Part shown: positions 26,901 through 34,756 of the stretch, in pieces
How positions within the stretch are numbered: the stretch's first letter is position 1
How the letters are laid out: each line of letters opens with the position of its first letter
NCBI GenBank assembly: GCA_015659035.1
Contig: DQNS01000134.1
Location: 1 to 46,799 of the forward strand
Direction of reading: 5' to 3'
DNA length: 46,799 nt
Origin: Acidobacteriota bacterium
Lineage (GTDB): Bacteria > Acidobacteriota > Vicinamibacteria > Vicinamibacterales > UBA8438
Program-made: the position numbers and the translations under genes
The notes under the pieces: model-generated
Database searches by the model: none
Told to the model about the DNA's origin: nothing
What the model saw: only the letters and a program-made list of their open reading frames with translations

Positions 26901-29900
26901 TGCGGACGCTCGCCACCGGCACTCAGGGGGAGCATGGTCGGCAAGGTGAACATGGTGACCATGACGACATCGAGAATCTGGCTCGGCGCTCGCACACGCA
27001 GCGCACGTCTGCCTCGAGCAACGGCGCGCTCGCCGTGGCGATTGTCGCCACCGACCCTGACGATCTCCGCCGAGCCGTCGCGGTGGCCGAGCGCAGCGTT
27101 CGCGCCGATCCGTCAACCGCCATGGACGGCCGCGCCGGCGTGTTCTACTCGCCGCACCCGCTGGGGCCGCACGGCGAAGTCGCCTTCGTGTTTCCCGGCT
27201 CGGGCAATCACTACGTCGGGATGGGTGCCGGCATCGGCGTCCACTGGCCGCACGTGCTCCGTCGCCTGGATGACGAGACCGCGCACCTGAAGGGCCAACT
27301 GCTGCCACACCTGTTCACCCCGCACCGGCGCGATTGGAGCGGCGGGTGGCGAGACGCCTCGGACGACACCGCCGAGGATAGCGTTCTGGCCCTGATGCTC
27401 GGCGAGGTCGCGCACGGCGTGGCGATGAGCGATCTGCTCCGCGGGTTCGGCGTGGAGCCGTCGGCCGTCATCGGGTACAGCCTCGGGGAGTCGACGGCCC
27501 TGTTCGCGATGCGGGCATGGCGCACGCGCGACGAGATGTACGGGCGCATGCGGCAGTCACCGCTGTTCCAGTCGGAGCTTGTCGGTCGGTGCGAGGCCGC
27601 CCGCAGGGCCTGGGCCCTGGCCGCCGCCGACACCGTCGACTGGCGGAGCGTTGTGGTCAACCGCCGAGAAGACGCGGTGCGCGACGCGCTCGCCGGCGTC
27701 GACCGCGCCTACCTGCTGATCGTCAACGCGCCCGACGAGTGTGTCATCGGCGGTCAGCGCGGTGCGGTCGACGGGGTGATCACCTCGTTGGGCTGCGAGG
27801 CCGTCGATCTGGCCGGCGCGTCGACGCTGCATTGTCCGATCGCGCGCTCGGTGGAGGACGCGTATCGCGAGTTGCACCTGCTGGCCACGACCCCGCCCGA
27901 TGGAGTGCGCTTCTACAGCACCGCGCAAGCGCGGAGCTACACCGTGGATCGCACCTCCGCGGCGGACGCCATCGTGGCCCAGGCCCTCTCCAGTTTCGAC
28001 TTCGCGGCGACGATCGAGCGCGCATATGCCGACGGTGTGCGGATTTTCGTCGAGCCCGGCCCGCAGATGTCGTGCTCGCGCATGGTCGGCAAGATTCTCC
28101 AGGGGCGCCCGCACGTGGCACGTTCGGCGTGTGTGAAGGGCGAGGACGACGTGGCCACGGTGCTCCGCCTCGTTGCGACACTGTTCGCCGAGCGCGTGCT
28201 CGTCGATCTCGGGCCACTCTATGGCGCCCCGACGTGCGCGCTCGGCCATCAGGCGCCTGATGACGAGGGTGCGGCGACGACACCTGTCGTCGTCCCCACG
28301 GGGGGCCCGACCCCGCAGCCGCGACTGCCGCACCGGACCGCGCCGACGCGAACACGCGAGCACAGCGTTGCAGTCGATGCACCCATCCCCGTCCCCGTTC
28401 CCGTGTCGCACACTGCGTCCGCGGACGTCGGGGGACACGCGAGCGACAGCCTCGTGGGCGCGGTGGCGGCGGCGAGTGGGGCGCGAGCCCGGGCGCACGA
28501 AGCCTTCCTGCGTGTCTCGCAGTCGGCGGTGGCGGGCATCGGTGATGCGCTGGCGTTCCAGGCGCAACTGGTCGACGCCCTCGGGGTGGGGGACGCGCCG
28601 GCCGATCGTTTTCCGGTCGTGTCCCGACCGGCGTACGACCGCGATCTGTGCATGGAGTTCGCCGTCGGCTCGGCGGCGAAGGTGCTGGGCCCCGAGTTCG
28701 CGGCGCTGGACCGTTACCCGGTCCGCGTGCGGCTGCCCGACGAACCGCTGATGCTGGTTGACCGCATCCTCAGCGTGGCGGGCGTGAAGGGATCGATGAC
28801 CGCCGGACGTGTGGTGACTGAACACGATGTGCGGCCCGGTGCGTGGTATCTCGACGGCCACCGCGCGCCGGTCTGTATCACGGTCGAGGCCGGGCAGGCG
28901 GACCTGTTCCTGTGCTCGTACCTCGGGATCGACCTGGCTCTCGAGGGCACGCGCACGTACCGTCTGCTCGACGCGACGGTGACGTTCCATCGCGGGCTGC
29001 CGCAACCGGGCGAGGTCGTCCGCTACGACGTCCACATCGACCGCTTCGTCCGGCAGGGCGCGACCTACCTGTTCTTCTTCCGGTTCGAGGGCACCGTCGG
29101 CGGCCGGCCCGTGGTGACCATGGAGAACGGGTGCGCCGGGTTCTTCACCGAGCAGGAAACCGCCGAGTCGGGCGGCATCGTGCTGGTCGCCGAAGAGCAG
29201 GCGTCCTCACCCGGCCGGCGAGGACACAGCTGGCAGACCCTTGTCCCGATGGCCGTCGACTCGTACGACGCGCGGCAACTGGCGGCGCTGCGCGGCGGCG
29301 ACCTGGCGGGGTGTTTCGGCCCCCTGTTCGAGGGGCTCGGCCTGAATGACCCGGTGCGCATCCCCGGTGGGCGGATGCATCTGATCGATCGCGTCGTCGA
29401 GTTGGATCCGACGGGCGGGCGCTTCGGGCTCGGGTTGACCCGCGCAGAGGCGGATATCCACGGCGACGAGTGGTTCCTGACCTGCCACTTCGTCGACGAC
29501 ATGGTTATGCCCGGGACGCTCATGTTTGAGTGCTGCGTCCACACCCTGCGGGTGCTGCTCATGCGGATGGGCTGGGTGACGGAGCAGACCGGCGTCTGTT
29601 ACGAGCCGGTGCCCGGTGTGCCCACCACGCTGCGTTGCCGCGGACCGGTGACCCCGGCAACGCGCGTGGTCACCTACGAGGTGCAGGTCAAGGAGGTCGG
29701 CTACAACCCTGAACCCTACGCGATCGCCGATGCGCTCGTGTACGCCGACGGTCAGCGGATCGTCCAGTTCACCGACCTGTCGCTCCAGATGACCGGCGCG
29801 ACCCGCGAACAGATCGAGGCCACGTGGCGTTGCGCTCGCACCCTCCCGCCGTCCCCGACACCGATCGGCGCCGCGCCGGTTCCGGCGGACGTGCGTCCGG

Positions 29901-31066
29901 CGCTCTACGACAATGACCGCATCCTGGCCTTGGCTGTGGGCCGGCCGTCGGAGGCGTTCGGCGAGCCGTATTGCGTCTTCGACGCCGACCGGCGGATTGC
30001 CCGGCTGCCCGGGCCGCCGTACAAGTTCCTCGACCGCATCACCGACATTCACGCGGAAGCCTGGCACCTCGCGGCGGGCGGATGGATCGAGGCGCAGTAC
30101 GACGTGCCGCCCGACGGATGGTATTTCCGAGCCAACCGCCAGCCGTCCATGCCGTTCGCGATCGTGCTGGAGATCGCGTTGCAGCCGTGCGGATGGCTTG
30201 CGGCGTACCTGGGGACGGCCCTGCGCAGCAAGGACGACCTGTCGTTTCGCAATCTCGGCGGCACGGCGACGCTGCATGAAGAAATACTCGGTGACGCCGG
30301 CACGTTGACGGTTCGCGTCCGGATCACGAAGGTCACCGAGGCGGGTGGCATGATCGTCCTGTCGTTCGACATGCAGATCTGGCGGGCCGGCCGCATCGTC
30401 TACGACGGCCAGACGCAGTTTGGCTTCTTCTCGGCCGCCGCGCTGGCCCAGCAGGTCGGCATTCGCGACGCGTCGGATCGGCTCTACGTGCCCGACGCCG
30501 ACGAGGCGCGGCGCGGCCGGCGGGTCACGCTCGAGACGCTCGCACCGCTCACGCCGGACGACACGGGCGTCGCGCAACCCGACGGCGCGGCGGTCCTGCC
30601 CGCTCGGGCGTTGCGCATGATCGACGAGATCGAGCTGTTCGTGCCCGACGGCGGACCGAACGGGCTCGGGTTCATTCGGGGCGTCAAGCATGTGGATCCC
30701 CACGAGTGGTTCTTCGCCGCGCACTTCTACCAGGACCCGGTCTTCCCCGGCTCCTTGGGCTTCGAGTCGTTCTTGCAACTGCTCAAGGTGGTCGCCCTCG
30801 AGCGCTGGGGCGAGCGCCTGCGGCACACGCATCGCTTCGAGCCCATCCTGGTCGGCCGTGAGCACACGTGGGTCTATCGCGGCCAGATCATCCCCAGCAA
30901 CCGGCGCGTGGACGTCGAGGTCGTGGTCACCGAGATCCAGGACGGCCCGACCCCGACCGTCGCGGGCAGCGGCTTTCTCAAGGTGGACGGCATCCCGATC
31001 TACGAAATGAAGGACTTCGGCGTGCGCCTGGTGGCCTGTCTGGGGCAAAGGTCCGCGCAAGAATAA
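23966..31066 (+). CDS. pfaC: PfaB/PfaC-like synthase: KS-CLF-AT-DH-DH
   Basis: The 2366-residue protein starts at GTG 23966, overlapping the pfaA stop. Domains in order: KS, ~8-465 (C203 in DAACASSL; ECHGTGTPLGD; SNIGHLLTAAG). Chain-length-factor KS, ~488-950, where the cysteine region reads SAEEASG near 685, so it is non-condensing. AT, ~1072-1390 (FPGSGNHYVGMG; S1172 in GYSLGES). Then four hotdog units forming two FabA-like dehydratases. Units 1 (~1585-1740) and 3 (~2005-2150) lack the catalytic His. Units 2 and 4 have it: H1841 in CHFVDDMVMPG and H2253 in AHFYQDPVFPG. These FabA-like domains are what introduce cis double bonds in Pfa systems. It merges PfaB's AT with PfaC, like myxobacterial Pfa3, but ends at the last DH with no acyltransferase (AGPAT) domain. 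It has no ACP. Confidence 0.93.
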   Translation: MNGDTTPSPIAVVGLGGLFPQAPDLDTFQHNIQARIDASRAVPPGRWVLDPQDAYDPVLALDRVYSTHACVVDGFTFDPGGLQLDADTLRGLDPLYEMVLHVGRQAFDDAATGTLDRRRVGVTLAAIALPTDGSSTITREVLGRAFEATLLGAIGTAGTSGTETQRAVALSSPLNAHVTARPASLLAQALGLGGGSCTLDAACASSLCAVKLACDELRAGRTDAMLAGGVSRPDSLYTQMGFCQLRALSPSGVCRPFDADADGLVVGEGAGIVVLKRLDDARRDGDTIYGVIRGIGLSNDIAGSLLAADSEGQLRAMREAYRQAGWVPEDVDLIECHGTGTPLGDSVELESLRALWHQSHWRPGQCALGSVKSNIGHLLTAAGAAGLIKTLLAMRDKQLPPSANFDRASRGTELDVVQSPFRVQTDVWPWERRDAHTPRRAAVSAFGFGGINAHLLVEEVEEAEWDTTPSQAGNTTSSLGVVHDTHDGAPPVAIVGMDAHFGRLDSLRAFQEAVLRGDSAIVPPPETRWRGCEDLAHAAWGDRRPPGAYIAAASVAVGAFRLPPNEIPETLPQQLIMLQSVARALTDAGRPQPDAAVRTGVIIGMGLDLNTTNFHHRWALLGQARQWAHSLGLQLDDQRLDEWIATLREESGPALTPGRVLGALGNVIASRIAREFAFGGPSFAISAEEASGIRALDVGVRALHHHDMDTVVVGAVDLPGDVRAMLATHAVRPFSQRGEVRPFDAAADGTLVGEGAATLVLKRLPDALASGDRIYAVIRGLGFAGGTALVPDAETYARALERAYADANLAPGRVSYLETHGSGDPREDRVEAEALSAFFGHDDSAPCAIGSAKPTIGHTGAAAGLASVVKTAICLYQETIPPLGGFERPSAPDAWRGSPFHMPIRPHAWLRDRADGPRCAGVCVMTFDGGCAHVVLEGVERQADAHAVERAQPLGSRDQALFGVCGRDSAELLAGLAALRTLATGTQGEHGRQGEHGDHDDIENLARRSHTQRTSASSNGALAVAIVATDPDDLRRAVAVAERSVRADPSTAMDGRAGVFYSPHPLGPHGEVAFVFPGSGNHYVGMGAGIGVHWPHVLRRLDDETAHLKGQLLPHLFTPHRRDWSGGWRDASDDTAEDSVLALMLGEVAHGVAMSDLLRGFGVEPSAVIGYSLGESTALFAMRAWRTRDEMYGRMRQSPLFQSELVGRCEAARRAWALAAADTVDWRSVVVNRREDAVRDALAGVDRAYLLIVNAPDECVIGGQRGAVDGVITSLGCEAVDLAGASTLHCPIARSVEDAYRELHLLATTPPDGVRFYSTAQARSYTVDRTSAADAIVAQALSSFDFAATIERAYADGVRIFVEPGPQMSCSRMVGKILQGRPHVARSACVKGEDDVATVLRLVATLFAERVLVDLGPLYGAPTCALGHQAPDDEGAATTPVVVPTGGPTPQPRLPHRTAPTRTREHSVAVDAPIPVPVPVSHTASADVGGHASDSLVGAVAAASGARARAHEAFLRVSQSAVAGIGDALAFQAQLVDALGVGDAPADRFPVVSRPAYDRDLCMEFAVGSAAKVLGPEFAALDRYPVRVRLPDEPLMLVDRILSVAGVKGSMTAGRVVTEHDVRPGAWYLDGHRAPVCITVEAGQADLFLCSYLGIDLALEGTRTYRLLDATVTFHRGLPQPGEVVRYDVHIDRFVRQGATYLFFFRFEGTVGGRPVVTMENGCAGFFTEQETAESGGIVLVAEEQASSPGRRGHSWQTLVPMAVDSYDARQLAALRGGDLAGCFGPLFEGLGLNDPVRIPGGRMHLIDRVVELDPTGGRFGLGLTRAEADIHGDEWFLTCHFVDDMVMPGTLMFECCVHTLRVLLMRMGWVTEQTGVCYEPVPGVPTTLRCRGPVTPATRVVTYEVQVKEVGYNPEPYAIADALVYADGQRIVQFTDLSLQMTGATREQIEATWRCARTLPPSPTPIGAAPVPADVRPALYDNDRILALAVGRPSEAFGEPYCVFDADRRIARLPGPPYKFLDRITDIHAEAWHLAAGGWIEAQYDVPPDGWYFRANRQPSMPFAIVLEIALQPCGWLAAYLGTALRSKDDLSFRNLGGTATLHEEILGDAGTLTVRVRITKVTEAGGMIVLSFDMQIWRAGRIVYDGQTQFGFFSAAALAQQVGIRDASDRLYVPDADEARRGRRVTLETLAPLTPDDTGVAQPDGAAVLPARALRMIDEIELFVPDGGPNGLGFIRGVKHVDPHEWFFAAHFYQDPVFPGSLGFESFLQLLKVVALERWGERLRHTHRFEPILVGREHTWVYRGQIIPSNRRVDVEVVVTEIQDGPTPTVAGSGFLKVDGIPIYEMKDFGVRLVACLGQRSAQE

Positions 31067-31088
31067 GTAGTTATTCTTGCGTGGGCCT
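31049..31088 (+). promoter_or_regulatory. Long hairpin across the pfa3 stop codon, before oleA
   Basis: Positions 31049-31066 and 31071-31088 pair over 18 consecutive positions (16 Watson-Crick, two G-U) around the loop GTAG. The inner eleven pairs (CGCAAGAATAA / TTATTCTTGCG) are perfect and unusually AT-rich for this region. The TAA of pfa3 (31064-31066) is inside the 5' arm, and the oleA ATG is 20 nt after the 3' arm. No T-tract follows (AACCCGGACG), so it is not a standard intrinsic terminator. It could be an RNA processing or stability element setting the ratio of pfa to ole messages, or a DNA operator. Confidence 0.65.
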
Positions 31089-31108
31089 AACCCGGACGCC
31101 TCTGCACG

Positions 31109-32146
31109 ATGCGATACTCCCGCGTTACCATCGAGTCCATCGGCTACGAGCTGGCTCCGAACGTCGTCACGTCGGCCGCCCTCGAAGATCGTCTTGCGCC
31201 GGTGTACGACGCCCTGAAGCTGCCGTCGGGCCAGATTGCGGCGCTGACCGGTGTGCGTGAGCGCCGCTTCTGGGATGCCGGTCAATGCATGGCCGACGGC
31301 GCGGCGCGGGCCGGACGCAAGGCGCTGGCGGCAGCCGGGGTCGGGCCAGACGAGATCGGCATGCTGGTCTACGGAGGGGTCTGTCGCGACAACCTCGAAC
31401 CGGCGACAGCCTGCGCCACGGCCGACGCCCTGGGCATCGGCGGCCAGGCCGTCGTGCACGACACGTGCAACGCGTGCCTGGGCGTGATGAACGCCCTCTT
31501 CGAGGTGGCCAACGCCATCGAGCTCGGCCAGATCCGGGCAGGCATGGTCGTCTCGTGCGAGTCGGCGCGGCCGATCGTTGACCTGACCATCGAGCGCATG
31601 GTGCGCGACCCAAGCATGGAGATGTTCAAGAAGTCGATGGCCACGATGACCGGCGGGTCGGGTGCGATCGGCATCGTGCTGACCGACGCCGCGCGCACCC
31701 CCGGTGCGCACCGCCTGGTCGGCGGGGTCAGTCGCGCCGCGCCGCAGCACCACGGGTTGAGCCACTGGGGACCCGAGACGAGTATCTCGACCGGCGGCCC
31801 GGTGGTCATGGAAACCGACGCGGTCGGCACGCTCCAACACGGCGTGGTCCTGGGCACCGAGACGTTCCGCGCCTTCGTGGCCGAGCTCGGCTGGCCCGAG
31901 GGACCGGACCGCGTGATCTGCCACCAGGTCGGGGCCCCCCACCGCAAGGCCGTCCTGCACGCCATCGGCATCCCGCTCGAGCGGGACTTCTCGACCTTCG
32001 AGTACCTCGGTAACATCGGTACGGTCTCGGTGCCGATCACCGCGGCCATCGCCGACGAACGCGACTTTCTCGAACGCGGCCAGCGGGTGGGCTTCTTCGG
32101 CATCGGGAGCGGGCTGAATTGTCTGCTCCTGGGACTCGAGTGGTGA
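31109..32146 (+). CDS. oleA: OleA: head-to-head acyl thioester condensing enzyme (thiolase superfamily)
   Basis: The 345-residue protein has the KAS III/OleA fold. The nucleophile is C123 in TCNACLGVMNAL. The OleA-diagnostic glutamate is E97 in GVCRDNLEPATAC, which in OleA acts as the base for non-decarboxylative condensation of two long acyl chains. The catalytic histidine is H272 in CHQVGAPHR and the asparagine N302 in YLGNIGTVSVP. OleA joins two acyl thioesters into a 2-alkyl-3-ketoacid. The following oleBCD set separates it from FabH. There is no evident Shine-Dalgarno; a strong hairpin lies just upstream. The predicted substrates here are polyunsaturated chains from the adjacent synthase (inference). 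Confidence 0.92.
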   Translation: MRYSRVTIESIGYELAPNVVTSAALEDRLAPVYDALKLPSGQIAALTGVRERRFWDAGQCMADGAARAGRKALAAAGVGPDEIGMLVYGGVCRDNLEPATACATADALGIGGQAVVHDTCNACLGVMNALFEVANAIELGQIRAGMVVSCESARPIVDLTIERMVRDPSMEMFKKSMATMTGGSGAIGIVLTDAARTPGAHRLVGGVSRAAPQHHGLSHWGPETSISTGGPVVMETDAVGTLQHGVVLGTETFRAFVAELGWPEGPDRVICHQVGAPHRKAVLHAIGIPLERDFSTFEYLGNIGTVSVPITAAIADERDFLERGQRVGFFGIGSGLNCLLLGLEW

Positions 32147-32153
32147 CACGAGC

Positions 32154-33056
32154 GTGGACCTCTCCGCGTACCGCCATCTCTACCCCTTCGAGAGCCACTG
32201 GCTGGACATCCAGGGGCATCGCTATCACTACGTCGACGAGGGAGCGGGGGAGCCGGTCATCCTCGTGCACGGCAACCCGACCTGGTCGTTCTTCTTTCGC
32301 GGTCTGATCACCGAGCTGCGCGCGTCGTATCGGGTCATCGCCGTGGACCACATCGGGTGCGGGTGCTCCGACAAGCCCGGCGATGCCGACTACGCGTACC
32401 GCCTCGAACGCCGGGTGGCGGATCTCGATGCACTCGTCGAGCACCTGCACCTCGGCGACAACTTGACCTTCGGCGTGCACGACTGGGGCGGGATGATCGG
32501 TCTGGCCACCGCGCTGCGTCGGGCCGAGCGCGTGAAGCGCCTCGTGATCTTCAACACGGCCGCGTTCGGGCTCCCGGCCGGCACGGTGCTGCCCTTTCGG
32601 CTGTGGGTCGTCCGGAACCTGATCCCGCTTGCGACGCCGCTCGTCCGCGGGCTGAACGCCTTCTCGTATCTGGCCACGCGGATGGCCTGCGTGACGCGGA
32701 TGCCCGCCGATGTGAGCAAGGCCTATCGCGCGCCGTACGACTCGTGGGCCAACCGTATCGCGACGCTACGCTTCGTGCAGGACATCCCGCTCGGGCCGGG
32801 GGACCGTAGCTACGATCTGGTGCGATGGGTCGAGGACCACCTGCACCTCCTGCGGAACGTGCCCATGCTGATCTGCTGGGGCGAGCGTGATTTCGTGTTC
32901 AACGCGGCCTTCCTGGCCGGCTGGCGAACACGGTTTCCGGAGGCGGTCGTGCACACGTTCCCCGATGCGGGGCATTATGTGCTCGAGGACGCGGGCGAGC
33001 AGATCTGCCCGCTCGTACACGCGTTTCTCGACGCGCATCCGACGGCCGTACCATGA
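32154..33056 (+). CDS. oleB: OleB: alpha/beta-hydrolase beta-lactone decarboxylase
   Basis: The 300-residue protein looks like a haloalkane dehalogenase: HGNPTWSFFFRGL oxyanion region at 39-51, nucleophile D110 in VHDWGGMIG, acid in CWGERDFVF and histidine in PDAGHYVLED. OleB proteins sit in this subfamily and use the aspartate to open and decarboxylate the cis-beta-lactone made by OleC, releasing a cis-olefin. The position between oleA and oleC, rather than the sequence alone, fixes the role. The start is GTG at 32154, 7 bp after the oleA stop. Its stop overlaps the oleC ATG (ATGA). OleB, OleC and OleD are known to form large assemblies. Confidence 0.9.
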   Translation: MDLSAYRHLYPFESHWLDIQGHRYHYVDEGAGEPVILVHGNPTWSFFFRGLITELRASYRVIAVDHIGCGCSDKPGDADYAYRLERRVADLDALVEHLHLGDNLTFGVHDWGGMIGLATALRRAERVKRLVIFNTAAFGLPAGTVLPFRLWVVRNLIPLATPLVRGLNAFSYLATRMACVTRMPADVSKAYRAPYDSWANRIATLRFVQDIPLGPGDRSYDLVRWVEDHLHLLRNVPMLICWGERDFVFNAAFLAGWRTRFPEAVVHTFPDAGHYVLEDAGEQICPLVHAFLDAHPTAVP

Positions 33057-34756
33057 CCCTGACACGTCACGACACGCCTGTCGCGTCGCTCCCCGACACG
33101 CGGCCGGGCGAGAGCACCCTCAACATCGCCGAGCAGCTCACGGCGATGGCCGCGCGGTATCCGAGCAAACGCGCCGTGGTCTGGACCGCCGGCCGCGATG
33201 CTTCGGGGCGCGCCCGCTACGCGCACGTGACGTTTGCCGAGCTCGAGCAGGAGACCGATCGCTACGCCCACGGCCTCGAGCACGCTGGCATCACGCGCGG
33301 GACACGCACGATCTTCTTCGTCACGCCCGGCCTGGACTTCTTCGCTCTGGTCTTCGCCCTCTTCAAGGTCGGCGCGGTCCCGGTCATGATCGACCCCGGC
33401 ATCGGCAGGCAGCAGATGCGGGTGTGTCTCGCGGAGGTTCAGGGCGAGGCCTTCATCGGCGTCCCGCGCGCACATGTGTTCCGCACGCTCTACCCGGGCT
33501 CGTTCCGCTCGGTCCGCGTGGCCGTCACCGTGGGCCGCAGGTGGTTCTGGGGTGGGCTGCGCCTTGCGGACATCCGTAGCGATCCGTGGCGGCCCTACAA
33601 GCCGGCACCCACCGAGGAGCATGATCCGGCCGCCATCCTGTTCACCAGCGGCAGCACCGGCCCGGCCAAGGGCGTGCTCTACGAACACGGCATGTTCGAC
33701 GCCCAGGTGCGCTACCTGCACTCGCACTTCGGGTACTCGGCCGAGGAGGTCGACCTACCCACGTTCCCGCTGTTCGCCCTGTTCGATGCGGCGCTGGGCA
33801 TGACGGCTGTCATCCCGGAGATGGACTTCAGCCGCCCCGGCGCGGTGGATCCGCGCAAGATCATCGAGCCGATCGGCGACCACGCCGTCACGCACATGTT
33901 CGGGTCGCCGGCGCTGCTCGACCGGGTAAGCCGGTACGGCGAGGCGAACGGCACCACCCTGCCCACGCTCAAACGCGTCGTCACGGCCGGGGCACCGGTC
34001 CCGCCCGTCGTTCTCGAGCGGATGCACACCATGCTCGGGCCGGTGGCGGAAGTGCACACACCCTACGGTGCCACCGAAGCGCTGCCTGTCGCGTCGATCG
34101 GCAGCCGGGAGATCCTGAGCGACACGGCGGAACGGACGAGGCGCGGGGCCGGGACGTGCGTCGGCACACCGATGGACGGCCTCGACGTGCGCATCATCCG
34201 GATCGACGACGCACCGGTCGCCGCCTGGTCCGACGACCTCGAGCTCCCCGCGGGGGACATCGGCGAGATCACGGTGTCCGGTTCCGTGGTCACGCGCACC
34301 TACCACAACAATCCGGGCGCCACGGCCCTGGCAAAGATCACGCACGGCGCGTCGATCCGGCACCGGATGGGCGATGTCGGCTATGTCGATGACATGGGAC
34401 GGCTGTGGTTCTGCGGCCGGAAGGCGCACCGTGTCGTCACGCTGACCGGCACACTGTTCACGGTGCCGTGCGAGGCCATTTTCAATCAGCATTCGCGCGT
34501 CTTCCGCAGCGCGCTGGTCGGCGTGGGCGAGGCGGGCCGACAGCTGCCGGTCATCTGCATCGAGCTCGAAGACGACGACACGGGCTCTGACCAGGAGGTG
34601 CTGACCCACGAGTTGCTGGCGCTCGCGGCCGCCGACGCGCGAACCCGGGACATCACGACGGTCCTGTTTCATCCCGGGTTCCCGGTCGATGCGCGTCACA
34701 ACTCGAAGATCTCTCGCGAGCAGCTGGCGGTCTGGGCCGCCCGGCAGGTCAGATGA
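33053..34756 (+). CDS. oleC: OleC: ATP-dependent beta-lactone synthetase
   Basis: The 567-residue member of the AMP-forming acyl-CoA synthetase superfamily has the phosphate-binding loop FTSGSTGPAKG at 197-207, the adenine motif TPYGATEALP near 337, an aspartate-bearing MGDVGYVDDMGRLWFCGR, and a C-terminal lysine in HNSKISREQLA near 551. OleC adenylates the 2-alkyl-3-hydroxy acid and closes it to a beta-lactone, without using CoA. It lies between oleB and oleD with 4-bp overlaps on both sides, so the three are translated as a coupled set. Length and motif order are normal for OleC. Confidence 0.92.
   Translation: MTLTRHDTPVASLPDTRPGESTLNIAEQLTAMAARYPSKRAVVWTAGRDASGRARYAHVTFAELEQETDRYAHGLEHAGITRGTRTIFFVTPGLDFFALVFALFKVGAVPVMIDPGIGRQQMRVCLAEVQGEAFIGVPRAHVFRTLYPGSFRSVRVAVTVGRRWFWGGLRLADIRSDPWRPYKPAPTEEHDPAAILFTSGSTGPAKGVLYEHGMFDAQVRYLHSHFGYSAEEVDLPTFPLFALFDAALGMTAVIPEMDFSRPGAVDPRKIIEPIGDHAVTHMFGSPALLDRVSRYGEANGTTLPTLKRVVTAGAPVPPVVLERMHTMLGPVAEVHTPYGATEALPVASIGSREILSDTAERTRRGAGTCVGTPMDGLDVRIIRIDDAPVAAWSDDLELPAGDIGEITVSGSVVTRTYHNNPGATALAKITHGASIRHRMGDVGYVDDMGRLWFCGRKAHRVVTLTGTLFTVPCEAIFNQHSRVFRSALVGVGEAGRQLPVICIELEDDDTGSDQEVLTHELLALAAADARTRDITTVLFHPGFPVDARHNSKISREQLAVWAARQVR

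Noticed and set aside
16029-31066. Heterocyst-glycolipid (HglE-type) or enediyne-type synthase
   Set aside because: The CLF domain, second AT, two FabA-like dehydratases and PfaD enoyl reductase are the Pfa set; HglE- and PksE-type systems lack this combination.
31049-31088. Intrinsic transcription terminator ending the pfa transcript
   Set aside because: The stem is strong but no T-tract follows, and same-strand genes continue 20 bp later; I call it a boundary structure of unknown function.
31109-32146. FabH (fatty acid initiation KAS III)
   Set aside because: E97 in CRDNLEPATAC and the immediately following oleB, oleC and oleD identify OleA.
29207-32149. 980-codon minus-strand open frame, and other long antisense frames such as 22203-24032 (-), 20532-21857 (-), 37579-39693 (+) and 6689-7966 (-)
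   Set aside because: They lie opposite well-supported genes, have compositions rich in Arg/His/Gly/Val typical of antisense frames in GC-rich DNA, show no motifs, and have no consistent ribosome binding site.
32154-33056. Haloalkane dehalogenase
   Set aside because: The sequence resembles one, but OleB belongs to the same subfamily and the gene is embedded in oleABCD.
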